Notes: a model not told the origin generated them from the sequence alone. 64,000 nucleotides of DNA from Tardiphaga robiniae (GCF_013359755.1 NZ_JABMCJ010000093.1:62001-126000); one strand, 5' to 3'; shown: positions 1 to 8,417, counted from the stretch's first letter. Program-made: numbers and translations.

Positions 1-1
1 C

Positions 2-604
2 CAGCGCGAATGCCGCGGCTGCGACGCGCCGGAGGGTTGGAAGAACCAGGCCGAGCCGCAGCTCGTCGATCGCCGCGAGCAGGTGCTCGACGCCATGACC
101 GCCTACCAGATCACTTCGATGATGGAAGGCGTCGTGCAGGGCGGCACCGCGACCGTGCTCCGCGAAGTCGGCAAGCCGATCGCCGGCAAGACCGGCACCA
201 CCAATGACGAGAAGGATGCCTGGTTCATCGGCTTCTCGCCTGACGTCGTCGTCGGTATCTATGTCGGTTACGACAAGCCCCGGAACCTCGGCAACAAGGC
301 CACCGGCGGTGCGCTGGCTGCGCCGATTGCGAAGGACTTCATGAAGCTTGCGCTCGCCGACAAGCCGGCTGTGCCGTTCCGCGTGCCTGCTGGCATTAAG
401 CTGATCCGCGTCGACGCCAAGTCGGGCATGCGCGCCGGACCGGGCGATGGCGGTCGCACCATCCTCGAGGCCTTCAAGCCGGGCACCGCGCCGCCGGACA
501 ATTACTCTGTGATCGGTGTCGCCGATGCGGACGGTCGTTCGCTCTCGGTGTCGCCGGAAACCGACCGCAGTTTCATGCGACCGGGAACGGGCGGCCTGTA
601 TTGA
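2..604 (+). CDS. mrcA: Penicillin-binding protein 1A, C-terminal part (5' end outside window)
   Basis: This is the C-terminal end of a class A penicillin-binding protein, the bifunctional glycosyltransferase/transpeptidase that builds peptidoglycan at the inner membrane. The reading frame is open from the first bases of the window, so the true start lies upstream. The transpeptidase KTG box reads GKTGTTNDEKDAWFIGF, with the KTG codons at nt 188-196, followed by VVVGIYVGYDKP, typical of the end of the PBP1A transpeptidase domain. After it comes the usual short linker and a C-terminus rich in charged and proline residues, ending at TGA 602-604. The glycosyltransferase domain and the SxxK and SxN boxes are not in view. 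prfB follows about 110 bases later on the same strand. I am confident of the family; the exact PBP1 paralogue is less certain. Confidence 0.9.
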   Translation, partial: QRECRGCDAPEGWKNQAEPQLVDRREQVLDAMTAYQITSMMEGVVQGGTATVLREVGKPIAGKTGTTNDEKDAWFIGFSPDVVVGIYVGYDKPRNLGNKATGGALAAPIAKDFMKLALADKPAVPFRVPAGIKLIRVDAKSGMRAGPGDGGRTILEAFKPGTAPPDNYSVIGVADADGRSLSVSPETDRSFMRPGTGGLY

Positions 605-712
605 GGCTCATCTGACCCACAGCAGATCCTTGCGGATTGCGCTTTGCCGCGCACGCCGCTACATCCCGATCACCATTCGTATTGCGGCTGATGCCGCCAG
701 ATCAGAGTTTCC

Positions 713-1844
713 ATGCGCGCTGAAATCGAACGCCTCGTAGAAGAGATCAAGCAGTCAGTCGGGCTGCTGAGGAGGCATCTTTGACGTCGATGCATCCACG
801 GCACGACTTGCAGAGCTGAACGCTCTCGCCGAAGACCCCAATCTCTGGAACGACCCGCAAAAGGCCCAAAGGCTGATGCAGGAGCGCACCTCGCTAGAGG
901 ATTCGCTTCAGGGCATCGGCAAGGTCATGCGCGAACTCGACGATAATATCGAAATGATCGAGCTTGGCGAGGCCGAGGGCGATCAGGGCGTGGTGACCGA
1001 AGCCGAGAATGCGCTCAAGGCGCTGAAGAAAGAGGTCGCACGCCGCGAGCTGGAAGCGCTACTCTCTGGCGAGGCCGATCGCTTCGACACCTATCTCGAA
1101 GTCCATGCCGGCGCCGGCGGCACCGAGAGCCAGGACTGGGCCTCGATGCTGCTGCGCATGTATACGCGCTGGGCTGAAAAGCACGGTTTTAAGATCGAGT
1201 ATCTCGAAGAGACGCAGGGTGAAGAAGCCGGCATCAAATCGGCGACGATCCAGATCTCCGGCCACAATGCCTATGGCTGGCTGAAGACCGAAGGCGGCGT
1301 GCATCGTCTGGTGCGCATCTCGCCTTACGACTCAAACGCCCGTCGTCACACCTCGTTCTCAAGCGTTGCGATCTTTCCGGTCGTGGACGACAGCATCAAG
1401 ATCGACATCAACGAATCCGATGTGCGCGTCGATACGATGCGTTCAGGTGGCGCCGGCGGTCAGCACGTCAACAAGACGGAGTCGGCGGTGCGTCTGACGC
1501 ATATTCCGAGCGGCGTGGCCGTGGTCTGTCAGGCCGGCCGTTCGCAGCACAAGAACAAGGCCCAGGCCTGGGACATGCTGCGCGCGCGTCTTTACGAGAT
1601 CGAGCTGAAGAAGCGCGAAGAGAAGGCTGCAGCCGATCAGGCCGCCAAGACCGATATCGGCTGGGGTCACCAGATCCGCTCTTACGTGCTGCAGCCCTAT
1701 CAGATGGTGAAGGACCTGCGCACTGGCGTGCAGACGTCGGACACCTCAGGCGTGCTCGACGGCGACCTTGACGAGTTCATGGCGGCGACACTGGCGCAGC
1801 GCGCCTTCGGCACATCGCCAGGCGCCATCGACGACGTGGACTGA
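713..1844 (+). CDS. prfB: Peptide chain release factor 2 (programmed +1 frameshift)
   Basis: RF2 reads UGA and UAA stop codons and releases the finished peptide. The gene begins at ATG 713. A zero-frame segment of 23 codons ends CTT-TGA (779-784) and must shift +1 to continue in the frame starting GAC 783. The signal is the classic one: an internal Shine-Dalgarno AGGAGG at 770-775, three bases before the slippery CTT, then TGAC. The assembled product is about 376 residues. The peptidyl-transfer GGQ motif falls at residues 248-250 and the stop-codon recognition tripeptide at 203-205 reads SPY instead of E. coli's SPF. Annotation from the first unshifted ATG (876) would lose about 54 N-terminal residues. 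Low RF2 lets ribosomes pause at the internal UGA and shift, so the gene autoregulates. This is known for prfB; here it is inferred from the intact signal. Confidence 0.95.
770..785 (+). promoter_or_regulatory. prfB programmed +1 frameshift site
   Basis: AGGAGG (770-775), CAT, then CTT TGA C (779-785). All three elements of the bacterial RF2 recoding signal are present: a Shine-Dalgarno-like stimulator, a slippery CUU codon and an in-frame UGA followed by C. Reading resumes at GAC 783. Confidence 0.95.
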
Positions 1845-1847
1845 GCC

Positions 1848-2726
1848 ATGCCCCATGTTGCGTTCATCGGTTTGGGACGCATGGGGCACGGCATGGCCGG
1901 CTGCTATCTCGAAGCCGGCTTCAGCGTTGCCGTCTGGAATCGCAGCAGGGCGAAAGCAGAAGATCTGATCGCACGTGGCGCACGCTGGGCAGCTTCGCCG
2001 GCGGATGCAGCCGAAGGCGCCGATGCCGTCGTCACGATGGTCGCCGATGACGAGGCTTCACAGACTGTGTGGCTCGGCATTGATGGTGCCGGGCGAACCG
2101 CGAAGGCGGGCGCGCTGGCGGTCGAATGTTCGACAGTGTCGCACCAGCACGCGCTCGACCTTGCCAAGGCGCTGCAGGATCGCGGCCTGATCTATATCGA
2201 TAGTCCGGTCACCGGTCTGCCGGATGCGGCTGCGAGCGGCAAACTCACGCTGCTGGTCGGCGCGGATACTGCGGACCTCGACAAGGCCCGGCCGTTCCTG
2301 GCGCCGATCGGATCGACGATCCGGCATTTCGGCCCCGTCGGATCGGGTACAGTTTACAAGCTGATCAACAACCTGATGGGCGCGATCCATATAGCTGGGC
2401 TCGCCGAAGGTCTGGCCATTGCAGAACATGCCGGGCTGGACATGAAGCTGGTGTTGGAGTCCATCGCGAGCGGCGTCGCGGCAAGCCCACAGGTGCTGCG
2501 ACATGCGCCGCGAATGGTGGCGCGCGATTATTCAGGCGCATCCTTCACCGCTGCACTGCGCCATAAGGATGCGGCCTATGCGGTGAGATTGGCGGAGCAG
2601 CTTTTGCAGGCGAGGCCCCTGGTCGGCGCAGCGGCTGTTGAAGCCTATGAAAAGGCGAAGGCTTTCGCGCCAGACGATGACGAAGCCAAAATGATCGAGC
2701 TCATCTCGCAACCGAGAGACGGCTGA
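1848..2726 (+). CDS. NAD(P)-dependent 3-hydroxyisobutyrate dehydrogenase-family oxidoreductase
   Basis: This is a 292-residue beta-hydroxyacid dehydrogenase. The N-terminus reads FIGLGRMGHGMAG, the family's Rossmann dinucleotide-binding signature. The substrate-binding segment contains DSPVTGLPDAAASGKLTLLVG at about residues 119-139, and a KLINNLM segment near 171-177 supplies the conserved catalytic lysine and following asparagines. The C-terminal half is the all-helical dimerisation domain (NAD_binding_11 type). Family members oxidise 3-hydroxyisobutyrate, tartronate semialdehyde, glyoxylate or related beta-hydroxyacids; the exact substrate cannot be read from the sequence. It starts only three bases after the prfB stop and so may be cotranscribed, although no functional link with RF2 is expected. 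Length is normal for the family. Confidence 0.88.
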   Translation: MPHVAFIGLGRMGHGMAGCYLEAGFSVAVWNRSRAKAEDLIARGARWAASPADAAEGADAVVTMVADDEASQTVWLGIDGAGRTAKAGALAVECSTVSHQHALDLAKALQDRGLIYIDSPVTGLPDAAASGKLTLLVGADTADLDKARPFLAPIGSTIRHFGPVGSGTVYKLINNLMGAIHIAGLAEGLAIAEHAGLDMKLVLESIASGVAASPQVLRHAPRMVARDYSGASFTAALRHKDAAYAVRLAEQLLQARPLVGAAAVEAYEKAKAFAPDDDEAKMIELISQPRDG

Positions 2727-2900
2727 GTAAGCTAACCCGCCCGCCAAAGTCTGCGGCGTCTTGAAACAGTCGCGTCGCTGCGCGGCCGCTTCCGTTCTTC
2801 TTGTCACCCGATATCATCCGCGTGCCGGAACTCAACATCCGGCGCTGGCTTATCCTGACGCCGCATGTCGCGGTGTCACGAATTCAACGGGGTGTGGGGC

Positions 2901-3284
2901 ATGAAGAAGATCATTCCAATTCTTGCTGTTGGCGTTGCATTGATGCTGGGCGCCTGCGGCCGCGATCCCGGACCAGCAGGTCCGAAGGGCGAAACCGGCG
3001 CGCAGGGGCCGGCCGGCCCGCAGGGTGCGCAAGGCGTTCAGGGCATTCCCGGCGCGCAGGGACAGGCGGGTGCACAGGGACCGCAAGGTCCGCAGGGTAC
3101 GCCCGGCGCCAAGGGTGACAAGGGTGATGTAGCACCAGTGAGCTTCCGCGCGGTGCAGGCAGATGGCGCGATTAGCTGCGAGGCGACAGAGACGCTGGTG
3201 TCCGTTGTCTGCCCGAGTGGCGGCGCACCGGATGGCACCAAGTGCACCACGACGCCAACCGTTGGTCTCTGCCTGAAGAAGTAA
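2901..3284 (+). CDS. Collagen-like repeat lipoprotein
   Basis: The protein has 127 residues starting at [19 protein letters not shown]. The N-terminus is a lipoprotein signal peptide with lipobox LGAC at about residue 19, so the mature protein should be lipidated at Cys19 and membrane anchored. From about residue 24 there are 18 uninterrupted Gly-X-Y triplets ([12 protein letters not shown] ... GAK GDK GDV), a short collagen-like stalk. A C-terminal domain of about 50 residues follows, with four cysteines (ISC, VVC, TKC, GLC) that could form two disulfides. I chose ATG 2901 because it places the signal peptide correctly; an upstream in-frame ATG (2865) would add a hydrophilic stretch in front of it. 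No specific function can be assigned. Bacterial collagen-like proteins are usually surface exposed and trimeric. Confidence 0.85.
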   Translation: MKKIIPILAVGVALMLGACGRDPGPAGPKGETGAQGPAGPQGAQGVQGIPGAQGQAGAQGPQGPQGTPGAKGDKGDVAPVSFRAVQADGAISCEATETLVSVVCPSGGAPDGTKCTTTPTVGLCLKK

Positions 3285-3320
3285 TTGTGTGGCAGATTGA
3301 AATCGGCTGCTAGCCAACAG

Positions 3321-3348
3321 GACCCTCGCTCGCAGGTGAGCGAGGGTC
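3321..3348. terminator. Bidirectional terminator hairpin between convergent genes
   Basis: A perfect 11-bp stem, GACCCTCGCTC (3321-3331) paired with GAGCGAGGGTC (3338-3348), with a 6-base loop. It lies between the converging collagen-like gene and the XRE-cupin regulator. The T-tract is poor on either strand, so termination strength is uncertain. Confidence 0.6.
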
Positions 3349-3368
3349 TTCAAACTTGCGGACGCGTG

Positions 3369-3998
3369 CTAGGCCTTGCCGTCGCTGCGTCGTCCGTAAC
3401 TCGGAGGCACCGAAATCACGAGATAGTATTCACACCGGCGCGCAGTCTTGTTCTCGAACCAGTGCTCGACGTCGACTTCGAAATACAGCGAGTCACCCTC
3501 ATCCAGAACCGTCTCGGTATCCTTGGTGCGCACGGTGACGCGTCCGTGCGTGGCAAGGACGTGTTTGGATGTGCCCTGCGGGTAGGCGGGCAATTTGCCG
3601 GTCGAGGTTTTCGGGGGCAGGTGATGCAGGACGACTTCCACTGCCATGCCGGCCATGACGGGCGACAGCAGGAAGCGCTCGAAGCCCGTCTTTGAATCGC
3701 GAAAGATCTGGCGTTGATCCTTGCGCACCACAGCGAAGGCGCGGCGCGGCGCGTCGTCGTCGCCCATCAGCGTCGAGAACGATGTTTCCAGAGCCAGCGC
3801 GATACGTCGCGCGACCCCGATCGTCGGGCTCTTCTCGCCGCGCTCGACTTTCGACAGCATCGCCCGACTGACACCGGACTGCTTGGAGAACTGCTCCAGG
3901 GTCAGGTTGGCCTGTTCACGCAATATGCGAACCCGATCGCCGAATGCGCGACTGACGGGGTCTTCACGAACGACCTTCCGCGTCGCCGGTTTCGCCAT
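3369..3998 (-). CDS. XRE-family transcriptional regulator with C-terminal cupin domain
   Basis: This 209-residue regulator has a helix-turn-helix of the Cro/CI (XRE) type at about residues 18-72 (VRILREQANLTLEQFSKQSG followed by VSRAMLSKVERGEKSPT) and a small cupin beta-barrel at about 130-200 (GRVTVRT, LDEGDSLYFEVDVEHWFEN). The cupin is the usual ligand sensor in this architecture. The gene is divergent from the FAH-family hydrolase at 4227, and the 228-bp gap carries three palindromes, so it most likely controls that hydrolase and the downstream Bug receptor. The inducer is unknown. The start ATG at 3998 gives a short basic N-terminal arm (MAKPATRKVV) before the HTH. Length and layout are normal for the family. 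Confidence 0.9.
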   Translation of the reverse strand: MAKPATRKVVREDPVSRAFGDRVRILREQANLTLEQFSKQSGVSRAMLSKVERGEKSPTIGVARRIALALETSFSTLMGDDDAPRRAFAVVRKDQRQIFRDSKTGFERFLLSPVMAGMAVEVVLHHLPPKTSTGKLPAYPQGTSKHVLATHGRVTVRTKDTETVLDEGDSLYFEVDVEHWFENKTARRCEYYLVISVPPSYGRRSDGKA

Positions 3999-4105
3999 AT
4001 CGGGTGCTGCTCCAATGTCATTCGCGGATGTAATCCGCCGGTGATTCCATCTTAGGCGCCGTTGCCCGCCATGTCACATCCTGCTGCGGCAGATGACCGC
4101 GTGCG

Positions 4106-4181
4106 TCTTCTAAAGAATAAATAGCCGGGATGATCAGCTTGCCAAAATCTTCTATCGAAGATAGGTGTATCTTTAGAAGAT
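4106..4181. promoter_or_regulatory. Cluster of three palindromes, probable operators of the XRE-cupin regulator
   Basis: Three related AGAA/TTCT-type dyads lie in the divergent control region: TCTTCTAAAGA at 4106-4116, ATCTTCTATCGAAGAT at 4147-4162 (6-bp perfect arms), and ATCTTTAGAAGAT at 4169-4181 (5-bp perfect arms). The first and third contain reverse complements of each other (TCTTCTAAAGA / TCTTTAGAAGA). The centres of the last two are about 20 bp apart, roughly two helical turns, as expected for cooperative binding on one DNA face. The assignment to the neighbouring regulator is inference. Confidence 0.6.
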
Positions 4182-4226
4182 GCCGGCGATCCGTTCGCCG
4201 GACAAGCAGACATATCAGGAGGAAGA

Positions 4227-5096
4227 ATGCACCTTGTTACTTTCCTGCATGAGGGCCGGGCCACGGTCGGCATTGCAGATCAGGCGCTCACTCAGGTCTC
4301 GCCGCTGCCGCGCGACGTTGCCCCCGATATGATTGCGCTAATTGCCAATTTCGATAGCCTGAAGGGTACGCTTACCGCTTCAGCGGGCGCGCCCCTTCCT
4401 ATCGCCAGCGTTGAGCTTCTTGCGCCAATCCCGCGCCCGGCACGCAACGTGTTTTGCGTTGGCAAGAACTACCATGAGCACGCGAAGGAATTCGCGGGCA
4501 GCGGTTTCGACTCCTCGGCAAAGGAAGTCGTGCCGGAAGCGCCAGTCATCTTCACGAAGCCGTCGAGCACGGTGATCGGTTCCGGCAAGTCGATTCCGAA
4601 TTATCTCGATCCGACCGACAGCACCGACTACGAAGGCGAGCTGACGGTCGTCATCGGGCGTGGCGGCCGCGGCATCAAGAAGCAAGACGCGCTGGCGCAT
4701 GTGTTCGGTTACACGATCATCAATGACGTCACGGCACGCACGCTGCAGCACAAGCATCGTCAGTGGTTCATCGGCAAGGGCATCGACGGTTTCTGCCCGA
4801 TGGGTCCGGCGATCCTGACCGCTGACGAGATGCCCGACCCGACGAAAATGCGACTGACGACATCCGTCAACGGCGAAAAGCGCCAGGATGCGTCGGTGAC
4901 CGATCTCATCTTCGACATTCCGACGCTGATCGAGACGCTCTCGGCAGGGATCACGCTGGAGCCGGGCGATCTGATCGCGACCGGAACGCCGGCTGGCGTC
5001 GGCCTCGGCTTCACGCCGCCGCGCTTCCTGAAGAAGGGCGACGTGGTTACGATCGAGGTTAGCGGCATCGGCAAACTCGAAAACCCGGTCGGCTGA
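4227..5096 (+). CDS. Fumarylacetoacetate hydrolase (FAH) family protein
   Basis: A 289-residue member of the FAH superfamily, which uses a divalent metal to hydrolyse or decarboxylate beta-diketo or 2-hydroxy-dienoate acids in aromatic breakdown. The catalytic core starts near residue 75 (NVFCVGKNYHEHAKEF). The metal-binding segment DSTDYEGELTVVIGRGG shows the expected acidic ligands, and the GDLIATGTPAGVGLGF signature is near residues 250-265. The N-terminal 70 residues form the usual small accessory domain. The ribosome site AGGAGGA lies 7 bases before ATG 4227. It is divergent from the XRE-cupin gene and followed on the same strand by a Bug receptor, which suggests uptake and cleavage of an organic acid. 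The substrate is not identifiable here. Confidence 0.88.
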   Translation: MHLVTFLHEGRATVGIADQALTQVSPLPRDVAPDMIALIANFDSLKGTLTASAGAPLPIASVELLAPIPRPARNVFCVGKNYHEHAKEFAGSGFDSSAKEVVPEAPVIFTKPSSTVIGSGKSIPNYLDPTDSTDYEGELTVVIGRGGRGIKKQDALAHVFGYTIINDVTARTLQHKHRQWFIGKGIDGFCPMGPAILTADEMPDPTKMRLTTSVNGEKRQDASVTDLIFDIPTLIETLSAGITLEPGDLIATGTPAGVGLGFTPPRFLKKGDVVTIEVSGIGKLENPVG

Positions 5097-5292
5097 TTAA
5101 GCCTACACAGGTTGCGGTTTTGATGAAGAGGCGCGGGGCATCATCTGCCCCACGCTCAATTCTGCGAGCTTCAACAACTTAGAGCTTTGAAAGAGCTCCA
5201 GGGCGCGCAGGCGCTGTCTCCCGAGATGGCGCGTCGTCCCCTGGATGCGACTGAAACCAATGCGTTGCTCAAAAACAAAACGGGAGACAAGT

Positions 5293-6273
5293 ATGAAACG
5301 TCGCGACTTCATTGCAGGCCTCGGGGGCTTGTCGACGCTCGCTTTGACCGGTCAGGGTGTACGCGCGCAGGAAGCCTGGCCGAGCCGCAACATCACCATG
5401 GTCGTGCCATTTCCGGCTGGCGGGCAGGCCGACATCGCCGCGCGTCCGGTCGCGAGCTATATGCAGAAGGTCCTCGGCAAGCCGGTCATCATCGACAACC
5501 GCAGTGGCGCTGGCGGCTCGCTCGGCAACGCGACCGTTGCCCGCGCGCAGCCTGACGGGCATACGCTGCTGATGACGCTGTCGTCGCTTGCGGTGCTGCC
5601 TGAGTCGGATCGCATCTACGATCGGCCGGTCGCCTATGAAGTCGATCAACTGCAGCCTGTTGCGCGCGTGCTCGCAGATCCGACCCTGTTCGCCGTGCCG
5701 GCCAGCGCGCCGTGGAAGACGATTCAGGAATTCGTCGCTGACGCCAAGGCGCGTCCCGGAGCGATATCGTACGGATCGTCGGGTCCGTTCGGTACGCTGC
5801 ACGTTTCGATGGAGATGTTTGCGATCGCCGCCGGCATCAAGCTGCTCCACGTCCCTTATCGCGGCGCAACGCCTGCGATCAGCGATCTCCTGGGTGGCCA
5901 AATCCAGGCGCTCGCCTCGGCGCCGGGCACGCTCAAGCAACATGTGGATGCCGGGACATTGCGTGTTCTCGCAAACTTCGGCGGCGAACGCCTCGCTGCC
6001 TTCCCGAATCTGCCGACGTTCAAGGAACTGGGCTATCCCGATGTCGAATTCTACATCTGGGCCGGCCTGTTTGCGCCGAAGGGAATGCCCGCACCGGTCG
6101 TGACCAAGTTGCGTGAGACAATGAAGCAGGCGATGAGCGATCCGGAAGTCACGAAGACATTCGAGGCTGCCGGCAATATGCCCGCCTATCAGGACTCGGA
6201 AGAGTTCGCGGCATTTGTGGCCAAGGACAGCGCGCGTCTGGTTGCCGTCGCAAGGAAGATCGGCAAGGTCTAA
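5293..6273 (+). CDS. Tripartite tricarboxylate transporter (Bug-family) substrate-binding protein
   Basis: A 326-residue periplasmic binding protein of the Bug/TctC family. The N-terminus MKRRDFIAGLGGLSTLALTG looks like a Tat-type or twin-arginine-like signal ending near VRA-QEAW. The mature part begins with the family hallmark WPSRNITMVVPFPAGGQAD; PFPAGG is the ligand-binding loop. The usual IDNRSGAGGSLG and HVPYRGATPAISDLLGGQ segments follow. I chose ATG 5293 because of GGGAGAC 5-11 bases upstream and because the signal peptide starts there. No tctA/tctB membrane genes are adjacent, so this is an orphan receptor, as is common for the large Bug families of these bacteria. It probably serves the FAH-type hydrolase upstream. 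The stop codon overlaps the stop of the converging carbamoyltransferase. Confidence 0.9.
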   Translation: MKRRDFIAGLGGLSTLALTGQGVRAQEAWPSRNITMVVPFPAGGQADIAARPVASYMQKVLGKPVIIDNRSGAGGSLGNATVARAQPDGHTLLMTLSSLAVLPESDRIYDRPVAYEVDQLQPVARVLADPTLFAVPASAPWKTIQEFVADAKARPGAISYGSSGPFGTLHVSMEMFAIAAGIKLLHVPYRGATPAISDLLGGQIQALASAPGTLKQHVDAGTLRVLANFGGERLAAFPNLPTFKELGYPDVEFYIWAGLFAPKGMPAPVVTKLRETMKQAMSDPEVTKTFEAAGNMPAYQDSEEFAAFVAKDSARLVAVARKIGKV

Positions 6274-8417
6274 CTGCGGCTGCGCGTCCACTCCGACAGC
6301 CAGGCCGTGAAGCGGCCGTTGTCGCGGGTGCCGCCATGCCAGGCGGCAGTCACCTGACCGTCGCTTGCAACCATCAGCACCACGTCGAGACCCGCCGAAC
6401 GGCGCAGGGTCTCGACGGCCTGCTGCGGCGTCTGTGCGATCGGGCCAGCGACGTTGAATGAGGTATTCACCGAGAGCTCAACGCCGATATGGCGACCGAG
6501 CGCCTTGAGATAGGCATAGGTTAGTGGATCGTCCTCGGCGCGGACGATCTGGATACGGCCGGTGCCATCGGCATGAATAACGGCCGGAATTCTCTCCCGT
6601 GCATGCGGCTTCGATTGCGCCGTCAGCACCATGTAATTGTAGGCGTTGTAGTTCGCGTCGGATGCGCCCTCCAGCAAATCGAAATACTCGTGCGCCGCGT
6701 CAAGCGTCGCCATCGGTGCCAACGGGCGGATCGCCTCGCGATATTTCACGCGTTCATTGAGCCGTTCCCGCGTACCGGCGTCGCAGGGATTGGCGAGGAT
6801 CGAGCGATGTCCGAGCGCGCGTGGGCCGGTTTCCGCCGCGCCCTGATAGAGCGCGATGATGGCGTTCTGTCCGACCACGAAGGCCATCAGGTCGGCAATT
6901 GTATCGCAGCCCTCAGGCGTTGAGATATTGCCGATCGTCTGTGTCTTGATGTCATCGGCCTGCAGTGCCGCGGTGATGTCGCCCTGCGTCGGCGCATCAC
7001 CGCAATAGAAAGCGTGCGTCATCGGGGCGCCGCGTGGCGCGCCGGCGAGATGCGCTAACATCCAGGCCGCGCCGATGGTCACGCCGGGGTCGCCGGGTGT
7101 CGGTGGAATCCACAGATGCAGTCGTTTTGCACGCCCCTGAGTCTGCTTGAACCAGTTCTCGTCGAAATGCTGTAGCAGCCGCATATTGCCGAGTGCGTTC
7201 AGCGCCACGCCACCGGTGAGCACCAGCCGATGCGCGCCGGTGGTGCGCAGCAGATGATCGACGACGTGCTTCATCGCGTCCTCGAACACAAGCTGCGTCG
7301 CTGCCGCTTTATCGAGACGGTCCTGCGTATCCGGCCGGTGCTGGATATCTTCGACGCGCAGCACGGCGTCCGGATTCCAGAGCTGATCTGGCTTGAGCGG
7401 CTCGCCGAGAATCTTGATCAATGCGGACTTATAAGGCGCCTCGAACGGGTCGCAATACCAGTTGCCCATGGCGCGGTTGAGTTGGATCTCACCATTCGCA
7501 CCGAAATGCAGCACCTCGCGCAACCGTGCGTAATACGGATTGCTGGCGCGATCCATGTCGCCCCAGGCAGCAGCGCCCATATAGCGGCCTTCGCTCGACA
7601 GCCATGTCCAGCCGCCCTGTGTCGACGAGATGACGCTGTAGAACGCACCCAAGGAGTCGAAGACGCTGTTATTGCAATAGAGCCGCTGCATCTCGCCATG
7701 CTTGGCGACATATAGGGAGACCGAGCCCAGATCCCCTGTACCATCCAGCACGGCGATCGCGACCGGTTCGTCATCGGGGAAGGGCGATGCGGCAAAGGAG
7801 AACCAGGCGTGGTTGTCGTGATGGGGCACCATCAGCAGCGGGACACGCGCGGGCAGGCCGAATTGCTTGCGGAGCAGCTTCGGGGTCCGCGTCATCTGCT
7901 CGAGGCGCCGTGCGTCGAAGCTGACGGAGTTCTTGGTGCGCAGCAGCTTCAATCCGTCGGGAAGTTCTTCGACGATGCTTCGCACCAGCGTGCCGAGCAG
8001 ATCGGGATAGTCCCAGGTCGTCAGCCATGCATCGATATCGGCGACGTCACGGCCCATCGCTTGCAGCGTGACGCGCATCGCATCGAGTGCTGCGCGCGGA
8101 TATTGCGTGGTGTGCTTGTCGCCCGAGAAGCGCTCTTCTTCGTTGTTGATGATGAGGCGCGGACCGTGAGCCCGCGTGACTTCGACCAGCGCCACGCCGG
8201 AATTGTGCGTGCCGGGCAGTCCGAGGCCGGCGAGCAGAACCGTTTCGCCGCGCGCCAGCTTGGCGCGGAGTTCCGAGATGCGACGGACCGTAAAGTGGGA
8301 GTCGTTGGCATGAAATCCTGCCAGCGTCATCGCCCAGGTCGCGACCCGACGTGTGGCGCGGAAACAGAACCGGCCGAGGCGGGCGAAACGGGGACCGATG
8401 CGTCGGGAGGATTTCAA
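6270..8417 (-). CDS. NodU/CmcH-family carbamoyltransferase
   Basis: A 715-residue enzyme of the NodU/CmcH/TobZ family, which transfers a carbamoyl group from carbamoyl phosphate to hydroxyl groups of sugars, Nod factors or antibiotics. The Kae1-like N-terminal domain contains GTHNSGVALVEV, the NNEEERFSGDKHTTQYP motif (about residues 91-107) and VPHHDNHAWFSFAASPF (histidine pair). The C-terminal domain carries ALYQGAAETGPRALGHRSIL, diagnostic of the family, and SVNTSFNVAGPIAQTP. The likely start is TTG 8417, supported by GAGG 7 bases upstream; ATG 8330 is the alternative. It stands alone, with no sugar or Nod-factor genes nearby, so the acceptor is unknown. Its last four bases overlap the end of the converging Bug gene (shared CTAA at 6270-6273). 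Confidence 0.88.
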   Translation of the reverse strand: MKSSRRIGPRFARLGRFCFRATRRVATWAMTLAGFHANDSHFTVRRISELRAKLARGETVLLAGLGLPGTHNSGVALVEVTRAHGPRLIINNEEERFSGDKHTTQYPRAALDAMRVTLQAMGRDVADIDAWLTTWDYPDLLGTLVRSIVEELPDGLKLLRTKNSVSFDARRLEQMTRTPKLLRKQFGLPARVPLLMVPHHDNHAWFSFAASPFPDDEPVAIAVLDGTGDLGSVSLYVAKHGEMQRLYCNNSVFDSLGAFYSVISSTQGGWTWLSSEGRYMGAAAWGDMDRASNPYYARLREVLHFGANGEIQLNRAMGNWYCDPFEAPYKSALIKILGEPLKPDQLWNPDAVLRVEDIQHRPDTQDRLDKAAATQLVFEDAMKHVVDHLLRTTGAHRLVLTGGVALNALGNMRLLQHFDENWFKQTQGRAKRLHLWIPPTPGDPGVTIGAAWMLAHLAGAPRGAPMTHAFYCGDAPTQGDITAALQADDIKTQTIGNISTPEGCDTIADLMAFVVGQNAIIALYQGAAETGPRALGHRSILANPCDAGTRERLNERVKYREAIRPLAPMATLDAAHEYFDLLEGASDANYNAYNYMVLTAQSKPHARERIPAVIHADGTGRIQIVRAEDDPLTYAYLKALGRHIGVELSVNTSFNVAGPIAQTPQQAVETLRRSAGLDVVLMVASDGQVTAAWHGGTRDNGRFTAWLSEWTRSRS

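Noticed and set aside
713-875. An assembly or sequencing frameshift near the start of prfB
   Set aside because: The break coincides exactly with the known RF2 recoding signal (AGGAGG, CTT, TGAC), so it is a programmed shift, not an error.
4106-4181. ICE-box (Irr) sites in the XRE-cupin control region because of TTCTAAA and TTTAGAA
   Set aside because: The two halves are about 60 bp apart, not the 3-bp spacing of an ICE box. Local dyads explain the sequence better.
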